From: Haloechinothrix halophila YIM 93223
GTDB taxonomy: Bacteria > Actinomycetota > Actinomycetes > Mycobacteriales > Pseudonocardiaceae
Reading direction: 5' to 3'
Assembly (NCBI RefSeq): GCF_000504245.1
Contig: NZ_KI632509.1
Coordinates: 5,235,502 to 5,299,501, forward strand
Length of the DNA: 64,000 nucleotides
In this document: in pieces, positions 1 through 11,297 of the stretch
Layout: each line of letters starts with the position of its first letter
How positions within the stretch are numbered: position 1 is the stretch's first letter
Translations under genes and position numbers: made by a program
The notes under the pieces: generated by a model
Seen by the model: only the letters and a program-made list of their open reading frames with translations
Databases searched by the model: none
What the model was told of the DNA's origin: nothing

Positions 1-1
1 C

Positions 2-2418
<2,417 letters not shown>

Positions 2419-2520
2419 CGTGGTCGCGGGGCCTCGCCCGCTGGCAGCTCTGCCCCGTCGCCGGTTCCGCTCGCGGCGGGAGCGCCCCAGACGCACCGCG
2501 AGCCGCGTAACCTGCCCATC

Positions 2521-3672
2521 GTGGTGTCCGTGCTGACCTTCGCCGTCGCCTGGTGGCTCGGCTTGTACCTGCTCGCGCGCGACCGGACGAACCCGGTGCT
2601 CGTGCTGGCCGGCGGCGGACTACTGAGTTATGGGGCCGCCATCGCGCTCGACGACCTGCCGTGGACCGGTGCGGTCGCCGAAGTGTTGGTGTGGCTGCCC
2701 GCCGTGTTGTGGGCGGTTGTGCTGGCGCGGCTGCTGCGGGACAACCGCGCCGCGCGTGAGCGTGGCGAGTCCGGGAACACCGTGGGTCTCGCCGTCGTCT
2801 GCGGGCTGCTCGTCGCTCTCGCGGCCGGGTTGGTGCTGCTCGGGACCGGGTTGCTGCCCAGGGAACTGACGCTGGCATCCATCGGGCTCGACTTGATGCT
2901 GCTCGGCGGCTGCGTCGCGGTGTTCGACGCCTTCGACGCCGGCGAGTCGCTGCGCGGCGACATGCTGCGCTCGGCGGCCCTGTCCGGGCTGGCCACCGCA
3001 CTGTTCGGCGGGCAAGTCGCGGTGGTCATCGCGGTCGTTGGGCCTGATCCTGCGCTGACCGCGCTGTTGTACGGCGTCGTCGCGGGTGCGATAGCCCTGC
3101 ATGTGCTGACGAGTCCGCTCCACTCCCTGGCCGACCGGGCCGCGCTGGCCGTTCCGGTGCGGCAGGCTCGCGCCGAGCTGCGCGAGGTCGCCGACGCGTT
3201 GCCGCGCAAGGCGAACTCCGCGCTCGCCGATATCGACGAGGCCGAGTTCGCCCGACTTACCCGCAGGGCCCTCTCGCATTACGGCGACCTCGGCAAGCTG
3301 GTGTCCAGCCCGCTGACCGAACTGCCGGAGATCGACAAGCGGCTCACGGAACGCGGCGCGCCAGACACCCCGTTGGAACGCGCCAAGGAACTCAAGGCCG
3401 TGCTGCTCGACGCGATCCGCAGGCTCAAACCGGACGGGCGCGAGTTCGGCACCAGCGAGGAGTGGCGGTACTACAACGCCCTGTACTTCTACTACGTCGT
3501 CGGGATCCGGCCGTACAGCATGCGGACCAAGGTGACCGAACTCGATGCGACGTCCCGGCAGGCGCTGACGTGGTTCGCCGACCAGGTGCCAGAGCGGACG
3601 CTGCACAACTGGCAATCCGCCGCGGCGCGGCTGGTGGCCGCTGATTTGCGCGCCACGTCGGTGCGTGGCTGA
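2521..3672 (+). CDS. Unknown membrane protein with C-terminal cytosolic domain
   Basis: 383 residues in two halves. Residues 1-200 hold about seven hydrophobic helices. Residues 210-383 are soluble, charged and helical, ending with an aromatic segment (SEEWRYYNALYFYYVVGI) and a Trp/Arg-rich tail. The soluble half, with its repeated E-L-x-E-I-D and E-R-A-K-E-L stretches, looks like a small helical regulatory or ligand-binding module; I do not recognise the family. The GTG start gives a first helix beginning at once, as expected for a signal-anchor. It follows the GT-C-like gene by about 100 bp on the same strand. A perfect hairpin overlaps its stop codon, so transcription probably ends here. 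Function unknown. Confidence 0.7.
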   Translation: MVSVLTFAVAWWLGLYLLARDRTNPVLVLAGGGLLSYGAAIALDDLPWTGAVAEVLVWLPAVLWAVVLARLLRDNRAARERGESGNTVGLAVVCGLLVALAAGLVLLGTGLLPRELTLASIGLDLMLLGGCVAVFDAFDAGESLRGDMLRSAALSGLATALFGGQVAVVIAVVGPDPALTALLYGVVAGAIALHVLTSPLHSLADRAALAVPVRQARAELREVADALPRKANSALADIDEAEFARLTRRALSHYGDLGKLVSSPLTELPEIDKRLTERGAPDTPLERAKELKAVLLDAIRRLKPDGREFGTSEEWRYYNALYFYYVVGIRPYSMRTKVTELDATSRQALTWFADQVPERTLHNWQSAAARLVAADLRATSVRG

Positions 3673-3689
3673 CGGCGCGTGCCGTCAGC
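3668..3689 (+). terminator. Hairpin overlapping the stop codon
   Basis: Perfect 9-bp stem (GCTGACGGC / GCCGTCAGC) with a 4-nt GCGT loop. The TGA stop of the upstream membrane protein lies inside the left arm. There is no T-tract, as is common for actinobacterial terminators. The remaining sequence to 3857 shows only an AGGGA-type ribosome site before the next gene. Confidence 0.6.
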
Positions 3690-3857
3690 GCCCTCGCCTG
3701 CGACTGCCGCGTGGCTGCCTGCTCGTCGCGTCACCTGACCTGCGGTTTCTCAGCGGTGGCAGTGGTTGGCAGGACTTCGCAGTCCGTTTCGTCGCCGTGG
3801 CAGTGCCGCCCTTCCTAGCGTCGGCAACGTCCGATCCACAACGGAAGGGAATCCACC

Positions 3858-4265
3858 ATGACCACCGCAACCACTGACCTGACCACCCCGGCCACCGGAC
3901 GTCTGCTGCGCACGAGTCTCGTCCTCGACGGTGTCGCGACCGGACTCACCGGTGTGCTGCTCGCTGCGCTGTCGGGGGTGCTCGACACGGTGCTCGGCCC
4001 GAGTGCGGCGTTCGTGCTGGGCGTCGGTCTGTTCTTCCTCGCCTATGGCGCCACGGTGTTGGCGATCGGCACCCGGCGCACGATCAACCGCGGCGCGGCG
4101 GGTGCCGTCGCGGGCGCGAACCTGCTTTGGACCGTGGTCAGCGTCATCGTCGTCATCGCGGGCATGCTCTCGCTGACCACGCTCGGAGTGGTGACCGCAC
4201 TAGCGCTGGCCGTCGTCACGACGGTGTTCGCGGAACTGCAGATCACCGGACTGCGCCGTTCCTGA
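3858..4265 (+). CDS. Small four-helix membrane protein, unknown
   Basis: 135 residues with four hydrophobic helices (about 18-42, 50-72, 82-106, 108-128), a short Thr-rich N-terminus and the C-terminus LRRS. The ATG follows a clear GGAAGGGA ribosome site at good spacing. No catalytic motif is visible. Arg/Thr residues at the loops (GTRRTINRG) suggest positive-inside orientation. It resembles the many small actinobacterial integral membrane proteins of unknown function. It is a single-gene unit: about 190 bp separates it from the upstream gene, and a strong hairpin follows before the convergent desaturase gene. Confidence 0.75.
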   Translation: MTTATTDLTTPATGRLLRTSLVLDGVATGLTGVLLAALSGVLDTVLGPSAAFVLGVGLFFLAYGATVLAIGTRRTINRGAAGAVAGANLLWTVVSVIVVIAGMLSLTTLGVVTALALAVVTTVFAELQITGLRRS

Positions 4266-4323
4266 CGGCACTGGTATCGCGGCTTGACACGCCGGTACCG
4301 GAGCAGACGACGCCGACATAGCG

Positions 4324-4375
4324 GCGATCTTGAGGCGTTGTGGTCGTCCGAACGACCACAACGCCTCAAGATCGC
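4324..4375. terminator. Bidirectional hairpin, copy 1 of family C
   Basis: Perfect 24-bp inverted repeat, arms 4324-4347 and 4352-4375, with a 4-nt loop CCGA. It lies between two convergent genes and fits a terminator for both. The arm core TTGAGGCGTTGTGG recurs at 23988-24043 and 33952-34009, so this is one copy of a dispersed hairpin family rather than a locally evolved terminator. Confidence 0.8.
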
Positions 4376-4430
4376 GAGGGGGCAGGTAGGAGGGCCAGCG
4401 TCGGCGCCGACGCCGTTCGAACGCCGCGCG

Positions 4431-5627
4431 CTACGCTGGGCGGACGCGGTTGAATAGCCCTCGCAGCAGCTTCGCGGGAGGGAAGCCGTCGATCGCGCGC
4501 TCGACCTGTTCGACGGCGTTGTTCGGCAGCGACAGCAGGAAGATCTTCCGCCACGCCGACGCGACCTGCTTCGGCAACGGTCCCGTGACGTAGTTGAGCT
4601 GGTACCGCTCGAACAGGTCACGCACCTTCGGGGCGATCTCCCCATACCGGTTGCTCGGCAGGTCGGGGAACAGGTGGTGCTCGATCTGGTGCGAGAGGTT
4701 GCCGGTCATCAGGTGCATGAACGGACTGCCGGAGATGTTGGCCGAGCCGAGCATCTGCCGCAGATACCACTGGCCACGCGTCTCCCCGACGATGGACGAC
4801 CGCTCGAAAGTGTCCACACCGTAAGGGAAGTGACCGCACATGATCACCGAGTGGGTCCACAGGTTCCGGACGAGGTTCGCGGTGAAGTTGGCCGTGAGGG
4901 TGTGCAGCGCGGACGGCCCGGACAGCAGCGGGTGCACCACGTAGTCCTTGGTGGCCTGCCGCCGGATCTTGCGCAGCACCTGCTTGGCTCGCCTGCGGAA
5001 GTCGGGGTCGTCGCGCCGCCCTGCTTGCAGGTTCTTGCCCAGCTCAAGGTCATAGGCCGCGATGCCAAACTCGAAGAAGCAGGCGTTGACGAAGTTCCAC
5101 AACGGCTGGCCCAGGTAGAACGGGTACCACTTCTGGTCGGACGAGACCCGCATGATGCCGTAGCCGAGATCGTTGTCCTTGCCGATCACGTTCGTGTAGG
5201 TGTGGTGGATCTGGTTGTGCGAGTGCTTCCACTGATCCGACGGCGAGACGTTGTCCCACTCCCAGGTGGTCGAGTGGATCTTCGGATCACGCATCCAGTC
5301 CCACTGGCCGTGCATGATGTTGTGCCCGATCTCCATGTTTTCCAGAATCTTGGCGATCGACAGCCCAGCCGTGCCCGCCAGCCAGGCGGGCGGGAACAGT
5401 GAGAACAGCAGCACCGCACGGCTGCCGAGTTCGAGCTTGCGCTGGGCCTCGATGACGCGGCGGATATAGGCCGCGTCACGCTCTCCCCTGCTGGCGATAA
5501 CCTGCTCGCGCAGCGCGTCGAGCTCCTTACCGATGTTCTCGATGTCGGCGTCGCTCAGGTGCGCCGTGGGATCGGCGGGATCGGCCACGGGACGAACATC
5601 GGGGCGCTCGCTGATTACAGCGGTCAT
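4431..5627 (-). CDS. desA3: Membrane fatty acyl desaturase, DesA3-like
   Basis: 398-residue integral-membrane di-iron desaturase that puts a double bond into a fatty acyl chain (stearoyl/acyl-CoA in mycobacterial DesA3). Three histidine boxes are present: HNIMH at residues 102-106, HSHNQIHH near 137-144, and HQIEHH at 313-318. Hydrophobic helices lie between them. The gene starts at the ATG preceded by AGGAGA at 7-nt spacing; longer in-frame extensions run into the reductase gene and are unlikely. The start lies 11 bp after the stop of the upstream flavin/2Fe-2S reductase, the same order as Rv3230c-Rv3229c in M. tuberculosis, so the two form an electron-transfer pair. The QIEHH third box is also seen in front-end desaturases, so the regiochemistry is not certain. 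Confidence 0.9.
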   Translation of the reverse strand: MTAVISERPDVRPVADPADPTAHLSDADIENIGKELDALREQVIASRGERDAAYIRRVIEAQRKLELGSRAVLLFSLFPPAWLAGTAGLSIAKILENMEIGHNIMHGQWDWMRDPKIHSTTWEWDNVSPSDQWKHSHNQIHHTYTNVIGKDNDLGYGIMRVSSDQKWYPFYLGQPLWNFVNACFFEFGIAAYDLELGKNLQAGRRDDPDFRRRAKQVLRKIRRQATKDYVVHPLLSGPSALHTLTANFTANLVRNLWTHSVIMCGHFPYGVDTFERSSIVGETRGQWYLRQMLGSANISGSPFMHLMTGNLSHQIEHHLFPDLPSNRYGEIAPKVRDLFERYQLNYVTGPLPKQVASAWRKIFLLSLPNNAVEQVERAIDGFPPAKLLRGLFNRVRPA

Positions 5628-5638
5628 CTGTGTATCTC

Positions 5639-6733
5639 CTAGAGTTCGATGTCGCAGGTGCCCGCCGCGGCGGACACGCAGGTCTGGATGAGGACGCCGT
5701 CGCCGGGCGCCGCCATGGTGATCTCGCCGTTGCGCAGGTCGCGCACCGCGCCGTCGCGCAGCGGCGCGACGCAGCCGAAGCAGATCCCCATCCGGCAGCC
5801 GGACGGCATCAGTACCCCCGCGCGCTCGCCAGTGTCGAGCAGCGGAGTGGCACCGTCGGCGTCGACGGTGGTGTCGGTCTTGCTGAAGGTCACCTGGCCG
5901 CCCTCGCCGGTGACAATGACGCTCGGGCGGAACCGCTCGGTGTGCAGCTGGTCGACGACGCCAGCATCCGACCAGCGCTGTTCCGCCGCGTCGAGCAGGC
6001 CGGTAGGCCCACACGCCCAGGTCTCGCGCTCAGCCCAGTCCGCGACGATGCCGTCCAGCTCGGCGAGATCGAGCATGCCCTCGACGTCGGTGTGCCGTTC
6101 GACCAGGCGGATCTGGCGGGTCGCGGCCAGCTGCCGCAGCTCACCCCCGAAGATCACGTCGCTCGACCGCGGCGCGGAATGCACCACGACGACGTCGTCC
6201 AGCTCGGTGACGGCGTTGCGCAGCATGCCCATGACCGGGGTGATGCCGCTGCCAGCCGTCAGGAACAACGCCTTGCCCGGCCGAGGGGAGGGCAGGGTGA
6301 AGTCGCCCTTCGCCTGGTCGAGCTGGATCAGCGTGTCAGGACGAGCACGGCGAACCAGGTAGTTGCTGACCACGCCGTCGGGCATGGCCTTGACCGTGAC
6401 CGAAATCCTGCCGTCGGTGCTGTCGGCCCGCGACGTGAGCGAGTACGCCCGCCACTGCCGCACGCCGTCGACGTCGACGCCGATCCGCACGTACTGCCCA
6501 GGAACGTGGCCGCGCCAGCCCCCGCCTGGCCGGATGACCAGCGTCACGGCATCGGAGGTCTCGGGGTGGATCTCCTCGATCCTGCCCCGCAGATCGGCCG
6601 ACGCTCGCAGCGGGCTGATCATGTCCAGGTAGTCCGACGGCAACACCGGGGTCGTGACGAATTCCGCGATTCTCGCCGCCCTCGCGCGCAAGGACGCGAA
6701 CGCGCCGCGCGTAGGACCTGTCAATACCGCCAT
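5639..6733 (-). CDS. Flavin/2Fe-2S oxidoreductase partner of the desaturase (Rv3230c-like)
   Basis: 364-residue NADPH-dependent reductase that would pass electrons to the desaturase. Order of parts: FAD-binding barrel (RAYSLTS, about residues 90-100), NAD(P)-binding lobe (FLTAGSGITPVMGMLR, about 160-175, and the CGPTGLLDAAE block), then a plant-type 2Fe-2S ferredoxin domain with Cys in SGCRMGICFGC and a fourth Cys in LIQTC near the C-terminus. All four cluster ligands are present. The ATG has no strong ribosome site and lies about 60 bp from AT-rich promoter-like sequence shared with the divergent PucR gene. It is cotranscribed with the desaturase gene. Family assignment is firm; the substrate follows from the partner. 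Confidence 0.9.
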   Translation of the reverse strand: MAVLTGPTRGAFASLRARAARIAEFVTTPVLPSDYLDMISPLRASADLRGRIEEIHPETSDAVTLVIRPGGGWRGHVPGQYVRIGVDVDGVRQWRAYSLTSRADSTDGRISVTVKAMPDGVVSNYLVRRARPDTLIQLDQAKGDFTLPSPRPGKALFLTAGSGITPVMGMLRNAVTELDDVVVVHSAPRSSDVIFGGELRQLAATRQIRLVERHTDVEGMLDLAELDGIVADWAERETWACGPTGLLDAAEQRWSDAGVVDQLHTERFRPSVIVTGEGGQVTFSKTDTTVDADGATPLLDTGERAGVLMPSGCRMGICFGCVAPLRDGAVRDLRNGEITMAAPGDGVLIQTCVSAAAGTCDIEL

Positions 6734-6793
6734 GGATCTAGCATGTTCTTTTATTGTGCGTAAAGTCCTGACCTGTCGATGTGAATCCGTAAC

Positions 6794-6803
6794 ACAATAT
6801 TGT
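6794..6803. promoter_or_regulatory. Palindrome in the desaturase/PucR divergent promoter
   Basis: ACAATATTGT is a perfect 10-bp palindrome in an 86-bp AT-rich gap between the divergent reductase and PucR genes, directly ahead of the GAGGA ribosome site of the PucR gene. It is a candidate operator for that regulator; no footprint evidence is available. Confidence 0.4.
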
Positions 6804-6819
6804 TCGCGAGGAACAGTCC

Positions 6820-8031
6820 ATGCGAGACCGGAATGAGTCCGTCGCCAGCCGCGCCATCCAGGACGCCGCTGACCTGGACATCGACGCCACCACCATCACC
6901 GCCCTGCGTGAACGACTACCCGCCGTCGCGGACGACGTCGTCGCGGCCATCATGGCCGAGGTTCCCAGCTACGCTGGCGCGCTCACCGGCCGCAGAGGCG
7001 CCAACATCCGGCACGCCGTGCAAACCACCCTTGACAACTTCCTCGAACTGGCGGGCGGCACGGCATCACAGGTGGCAGACCTCGGTGCGGGCGCCGACGC
7101 GGCCTTCGCACTCGGCAGGGGTGAAGCCGCCAACGGCAGGAGCATGGAGGCACTGCTCGCCGCCTACCGCGTCGGGGCACGGGTCGCCTGGCGCGGCTGG
7201 TCAGCGGTCGCTGTCGACTTGGGACTGCACGCCGACACCATGGCCAAGTTCGCCGAGCTGGTCTTCGCCTTCATCGACGAACTGTCCGCGACCAGCGCGG
7301 CAGGCCACGCCGACGCGCTGGCCATGCAGGACAGGGCACGGCAGCGCCAGCTAGAACGGCTCGGCAGGAGCCTGCTCGACGGCGCAACCGACGACGTTCT
7401 GCTCGCCGACGCCGAGCGGGCGGACTGGACCCCGCCGACCATGCTGGTCGCCGTCCTGGTGGCCGAAGCACGGGCCCACGCGGTGCGGCAGCCGCTCGAC
7501 CCCGCGACGCTGCTGCTCGCCGAAAACCTGCCCAGCGCGCCGACGACCGAGTCCATGACCGTGCTGCTCGTGCCCGCCGACCAGGACACGACCAGGGCGC
7601 ACCTGCTGCAACTCCTCCGGGGCATGCACGCGGTCGTTGGCCCCGCCCGGCCGTGGCGAGACGTCAAGGCATCCTTCGCCCGTGCGGTGCGAGCCGTCGA
7701 GGTCGTACCGGCCACCGGAGAGCCGATCGACACCGAACGTTGCCTCGTCGAGCTGGTTCTCAACGCGGACAGCGACGCCTACGACGACCTGCGGGAACGG
7801 GCACTCGCACCGCTGCGTGAACTCCCGCCGACAACGGTAGCGCGGCTCACCGACACGTTGCGGTCGTGGCTACTGCACCAGGGTCGCAGGGACGCCGTCG
7901 CGGAGGACTTGTTCGTGCATCCCCAGACCGTGCGCTACCGGATGGGCCAGCTACGCGAGCACTACGGCGAGGCACTGTCGGACCCGAGGCAGGTGCTTGA
8001 GCTGACAGTGGCGCTGGCGTTGCGGCGGTAG
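6820..8031 (+). CDS. PucR-family transcriptional regulator (copy 1)
   Basis: 403 residues. An N-terminal helical region (about 1-185) contains the motif GRSMEALLAAYRVGARVAWRG that is shared by the copies here with an intact N-terminal half. It is followed by a GGDEF-like degenerate middle domain and the C-terminal PucR helix-turn-helix with VHPQTVRYRMGQL (about 360-373). The start follows a GAGGA ribosome site. It is divergent from the desaturase/reductase operon with 86 bp between them, the usual arrangement for a regulator and its target, so it probably controls acyl desaturation in response to a lipid or acyl signal (inference). It is the first of six paralogues in this window. Confidence 0.88.
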   Translation: MRDRNESVASRAIQDAADLDIDATTITALRERLPAVADDVVAAIMAEVPSYAGALTGRRGANIRHAVQTTLDNFLELAGGTASQVADLGAGADAAFALGRGEAANGRSMEALLAAYRVGARVAWRGWSAVAVDLGLHADTMAKFAELVFAFIDELSATSAAGHADALAMQDRARQRQLERLGRSLLDGATDDVLLADAERADWTPPTMLVAVLVAEARAHAVRQPLDPATLLLAENLPSAPTTESMTVLLVPADQDTTRAHLLQLLRGMHAVVGPARPWRDVKASFARAVRAVEVVPATGEPIDTERCLVELVLNADSDAYDDLRERALAPLRELPPTTVARLTDTLRSWLLHQGRRDAVAEDLFVHPQTVRYRMGQLREHYGEALSDPRQVLELTVALALRR

Positions 8032-8079
8032 ACGCGCGCTGGCGTCAGGCGAACGCGGCGTGATGTGCTTAAGCGGCAC

Positions 8080-9054
8080 TCACTCGCTGACGACGTCGAG
8101 GACGATCTTGCCGACGGCGGTACGCTCGTCCATGCTCGCCAGTGCGTCGGCCGCCTTGTCCAGCGGATACCGCGCGCCGATGTGCGGGTCGAGCTTGCCG
8201 GCCTCGAGCAGCGGCAGCAGGTCGTCCCACTGCTCGCGCAAGTACGCCATGCGGTGCAGGAAGAACTCGCCCCAGGCCACGCCGACGACCGAGATGTTGT
8301 TCAGCAGCAGCCGGTTGACCTTCACCGTGGGGATCTCGCCGCCGGTGAAGCCGATGACGAGCATCCGCCCCTCCCGCGCGAGGCTGCGCAGCGAATCGGT
8401 GAACCGGTCCCCGCCGACCGGATCGACCACGACGTCGACGCCGCGCCCGCCGGTCAGTTCGGCGACCGCGTCCTTGAAACCGTCAGCGAACACCACGTCG
8501 TCCGCGCCCGCCGCCCGCGCGAGGTCGGCCTTGGCTTCGGTGGAGACCACACCGATCACCCGCGCACCGAGGGCCTTCGCGAGCTGGATCGACGCGCTGC
8601 CGACACCGCCCGCGGCACCGTGCACCAGCACCGTCTCGCCCTCGCTCAGCGCGGCCCGCCGCCGCAGCGCGAAGTGCGCGGTGAGCACATTCATCGGCAG
8701 GGCGGCACCGTGGACGAACCTCATCCGATCCGGTAGTGGAAACACGGCGGCCGGGTCGGCGGCGACAGTCTCGCAAAAGCCACCGAAGCCAACGAACGCC
8801 GCGACGCGCTGTCCCGGCGTGAAGCCGCTCGCCTCCGGCGCGGCGCGCACGACACCTCCGACCTCAGAGCCCGGGGTGAACGGCACCGGCGGCTTGATCT
8901 GATACAGACCTCTGGTTTGCAGCACGTCGGGGAAGGTGACGCCAGCGGCGTGGACGTCGATCAGGACCTTGTCGTCCTCCGGTGTCGGCGCCGGGACGTC
9001 GGCGATCTCGACGGCGCGTGGCCCGTCCAGCGAGGTGATTCGCACTGCGCGCAT
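8080..9054 (-). CDS. Zinc-independent MDR, NADPH:quinone oxidoreductase family
   Basis: 324-residue medium-chain dehydrogenase/reductase. The catalytic GroES-like half holds PGSEVGGVV; the Rossmann half holds VHGAAGGVGSASIQLAK (about 140-157), and the Cys/His zinc ligands of alcohol dehydrogenases are absent. It would reduce a quinone, enone or enoyl substrate with NADPH. The start at the ATG with GGAAGG at 7-nt spacing is preferred to the ATG 6 nt upstream, which overlaps that site. It ends the run hydrolase, two acyl-CoA dehydrogenases on the same strand (77 bp behind the hydrolase) and is convergent with PucR copy 1. The context suggests a role in acyl or ketone catabolism. Confidence 0.88.
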   Translation of the reverse strand: MRAVRITSLDGPRAVEIADVPAPTPEDDKVLIDVHAAGVTFPDVLQTRGLYQIKPPVPFTPGSEVGGVVRAAPEASGFTPGQRVAAFVGFGGFCETVAADPAAVFPLPDRMRFVHGAALPMNVLTAHFALRRRAALSEGETVLVHGAAGGVGSASIQLAKALGARVIGVVSTEAKADLARAAGADDVVFADGFKDAVAELTGGRGVDVVVDPVGGDRFTDSLRSLAREGRMLVIGFTGGEIPTVKVNRLLLNNISVVGVAWGEFFLHRMAYLREQWDDLLPLLEAGKLDPHIGARYPLDKAADALASMDERTAVGKIVLDVVSE

Positions 9055-9131
9055 GAGCATCCTTCCCGAGTGATCTCCGTTGTTCTCCGCCACCGTAGCC
9101 GCGCTTTCCCGTGCGTGCGGTGTCGCTGTGA

Positions 9132-10103
9132 CTACGGTGCCGCTGCCTGAGCCGCAACGGTGCGGATCGCGGTAGCGACCCCGTCCGGGCGCTCGTACGG
9201 CAGCATGTGCCCCGCGCCTGCGAACAGCACGAACTCCGCGTTCGGCAACTGGTTCGCGATGGCGTGGGCGTGCGACAACGGCGTGAGGCGATCCCTGTCC
9301 CCGACGAGCACGGCGGTCGGAACGCCCGCGAAGGCGGCCAGTGCCGCTGCCCTGTCGTGCGTCATGATCGACCGGTTGAACCCTGCCGCGCTGCCGCGGT
9401 GCGCCCGCGCGCACTGGTCGACGGCGGCGCGAACGTGCGCGGCGTCCGGACTCTCACCGAAGACGGCCGCGCGCAGGATGACGCGCGAGAGCCGCTTGCT
9501 CGGCACCGGCAGCGCGCCGCGCCCGGCGGATCGCGAGCGGTTCGGCGCTGGGCCGGTGGTCGCGGAGTTCGTAGCGACGGGTGGCTTCGTCCCGGCAGAC
9601 GCCGACCCAGTGCGCCCGCCCGATTTCCGACGAGCGAGACGTCGCCGCCACCGGTCGGCCGCCGCGATCGGGGCGGGCATCCGCGACATCACGTCCTGCA
9701 TCTGCCCCGACGACGTCGCCACGAACACCGCCCCCGATACCCGTTGCTCGACGACGTCCGGATACCGCTCGGCCAGCGCCATCATCGTCATTCCGCCCAT
9801 GGAGTGCCCCGCGAGCACGATCCGGCTCTCCGGCACCCGCGCGGCGATCAGCTCAACGACGTCGTCCGCGAGTCGATCGAGCGTGGCCGAGCCGCGCGGG
9901 GCGGGATCGGAGTCGCCGTGTCCGCGCAGGTCAAGCGCCAGCACGCGCATCGTGTCCCCCAGCCGCGCGGTGACGTCGTCCCACACCGAACCGGCCTCGG
10001 TCCAGCCATGCAGCAGCACCGCGCAGGCGTCGGCGTCAGCCCTGCCGCGCTCGGTCACCGCCAGCGTCACGCCGTCCGACGTCGTGAAGTGCGCATTCGT
10101 CAT
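9132..10103 (-). CDS. Alpha/beta hydrolase with an odd Arg/Ser/Gly-rich centre
   Basis: 323-residue alpha/beta-hydrolase. The nucleophile elbow is AGHSMGGM (about 97-104), the acid lies in VGDRDRL and the base in AGAGHMLP near the C-terminus. It would hydrolyse an ester or thioester; the lid that sets substrate choice is not readable. Residues about 155-205 are unusually rich in R, S, T and G with poor third-position GC, unlike the rest, and look like a local frame disturbance or a low-complexity lid insert. The flanking parts are in the same frame and well conserved, so two compensating shifts or sequencing errors are possible. It lies 9 bp behind an acyl-CoA dehydrogenase gene and belongs to the same operon. 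Confidence 0.82.
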   Translation of the reverse strand: MTNAHFTTSDGVTLAVTERGRADADACAVLLHGWTEAGSVWDDVTARLGDTMRVLALDLRGHGDSDPAPRGSATLDRLADDVVELIAARVPESRIVLAGHSMGGMTMMALAERYPDVVEQRVSGAVFVATSSGQMQDVMSRMPAPIAAADRWRRRLARRKSGGRTGSASAGTKPPVATNSATTGPAPNRSRSAGRGALPVPSKRLSRVILRAAVFGESPDAAHVRAAVDQCARAHRGSAAGFNRSIMTHDRAAALAAFAGVPTAVLVGDRDRLTPLSHAHAIANQLPNAEFVLFAGAGHMLPYERPDGVATAIRTVAAQAAAP

Positions 10104-10112
10104 GCGGACCCC

Positions 10113-11288
10113 TCAACCGAGCGATCCGGTCGGCTTGACCTTGCCGCGCAGCAGGTTGTTCGCGATGGTGCGGCGCTGGATCTCGTCGGTGCCCTCGTAG
10201 ATGCGGGCCAGTCGCAACTCGCGGTACCAACGCTCGATCGGCAGCTCGCGGGTGTAGCCCATGCCACCATGGATCTGCAACACGCGATCGACGATCTCGT
10301 TCGCCTTGGTGGCGCCGTAGAGCTTCGCGATCGACTGCGCGTGCCGCGATGCGACCCCGCCGTCGGTGTCGACCAGCCACGCCGCGTGCAGCACCAGCCA
10401 CCGCAGCGCCTCGATCTCCACCGACGAGTCCGCGATCATCCACTGGATCGCCTGCCGGTCGGCGATCGGTTTGCCGAACGTCTCGCGGGTGTTGGCGTAG
10501 TCGATGCCCATCTCAAGCAGCCGCTCGCACGAGCCGAGCGCGCGGGCGGGGATCAGGTACCTGCCTCGGCCGATCCACTGCATCGCGAGCTGGAAACCGT
10601 TGCCGACCTCGCCGAGGATCTGCGAGTCCGGCACCCGGACGTTGTCGAAGATCAGCGCGGCGGGCGCCCATTCACCCATGGTGTCGATCGGCTCGGACTT
10701 CCAGCCCATGTCGCGGTCGACAAGGAAGCAGGTCACGCCGCCGTTCGCGCCGCGCTCGGGGTCGGTGACGGCGAAGACCATCGCGAAGTCAGCCTCGTTG
10801 CCGCCGGTGATGAACGTCTTCTCGCCGTTGATGATCCAGTCGGTGCCGTCCTTGCGGGCGCTGGTGCGGATCGCCTTGGCGTCCGATCCCGCGCCCGGCT
10901 CGGTGATCGCGAAGCACGACTTCCGCTCGCCCGCGATGGTCGGCAGCAGGTAGCACTGCTGCTGTTCCTCGTTGGCGTGGTAGAGGATGTTGTCCGCGTC
11001 GCCGCCGAACTGGAACGGCACGAACGTCTTGCCGATCTCCACCATGAGCAGCGCCGTCATGACGGCGGACAGCCCCATCCCGCCATGGGACTCCGGGGTC
11101 TGCAGGCCCCAGAAGCCCGCCGCTTTGGCCTTGAGCTGGAGTTCGTCGCGCTCGTCCGCCGTGAGCCCCGGCTGCCCGGCGCGTTCCCTGCGCAGCACTT
11201 CCTGCTCAAGCGGCATGACCTCGCGGCGGATGAAGGTGCGCACCCAGTCGCGGATCTCGCGTTCCTCTGTGGTCAGTGAGAAGTCCAT
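10113..11288 (-). CDS. Acyl-CoA dehydrogenase (copy 2 of operon)
   Basis: 391-residue FAD-dependent acyl-CoA dehydrogenase that makes the trans-2-enoyl-CoA in beta-oxidation. Visible blocks: ITEPGAGSDAKAI (flavin/substrate loop, about 128-140), IINGEKTFITGG, the QIHGGMGYTRELPIERWYRELR C-terminal block, and YEGTDEIQRRTIANNLL with the position of the usual catalytic Glu. Length is normal for the family. It lies 9 bp after a second, distinct acyl-CoA dehydrogenase and 9 bp before a hydrolase gene, in a four-gene operon divergent from a TetR gene. Chain-length preference cannot be read from the sequence. Confidence 0.92.
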   Translation of the reverse strand: MDFSLTTEEREIRDWVRTFIRREVMPLEQEVLRRERAGQPGLTADERDELQLKAKAAGFWGLQTPESHGGMGLSAVMTALLMVEIGKTFVPFQFGGDADNILYHANEEQQQCYLLPTIAGERKSCFAITEPGAGSDAKAIRTSARKDGTDWIINGEKTFITGGNEADFAMVFAVTDPERGANGGVTCFLVDRDMGWKSEPIDTMGEWAPAALIFDNVRVPDSQILGEVGNGFQLAMQWIGRGRYLIPARALGSCERLLEMGIDYANTRETFGKPIADRQAIQWMIADSSVEIEALRWLVLHAAWLVDTDGGVASRHAQSIAKLYGATKANEIVDRVLQIHGGMGYTRELPIERWYRELRLARIYEGTDEIQRRTIANNLLRGKVKPTGSLG

Positions 11289-11297
11289 TGTGGTCCC

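Noticed and set aside
5628-6014. N-terminal extension of the desaturase
   Set aside because: It lies wholly within the reductase gene in another frame; AGGAGA marks the start at 5627.
9207-11279. 690-residue plus-strand ORF
   Set aside because: It is the antisense shadow of the hydrolase and acyl-CoA dehydrogenase genes, Arg/His/Asp-rich without any domain.
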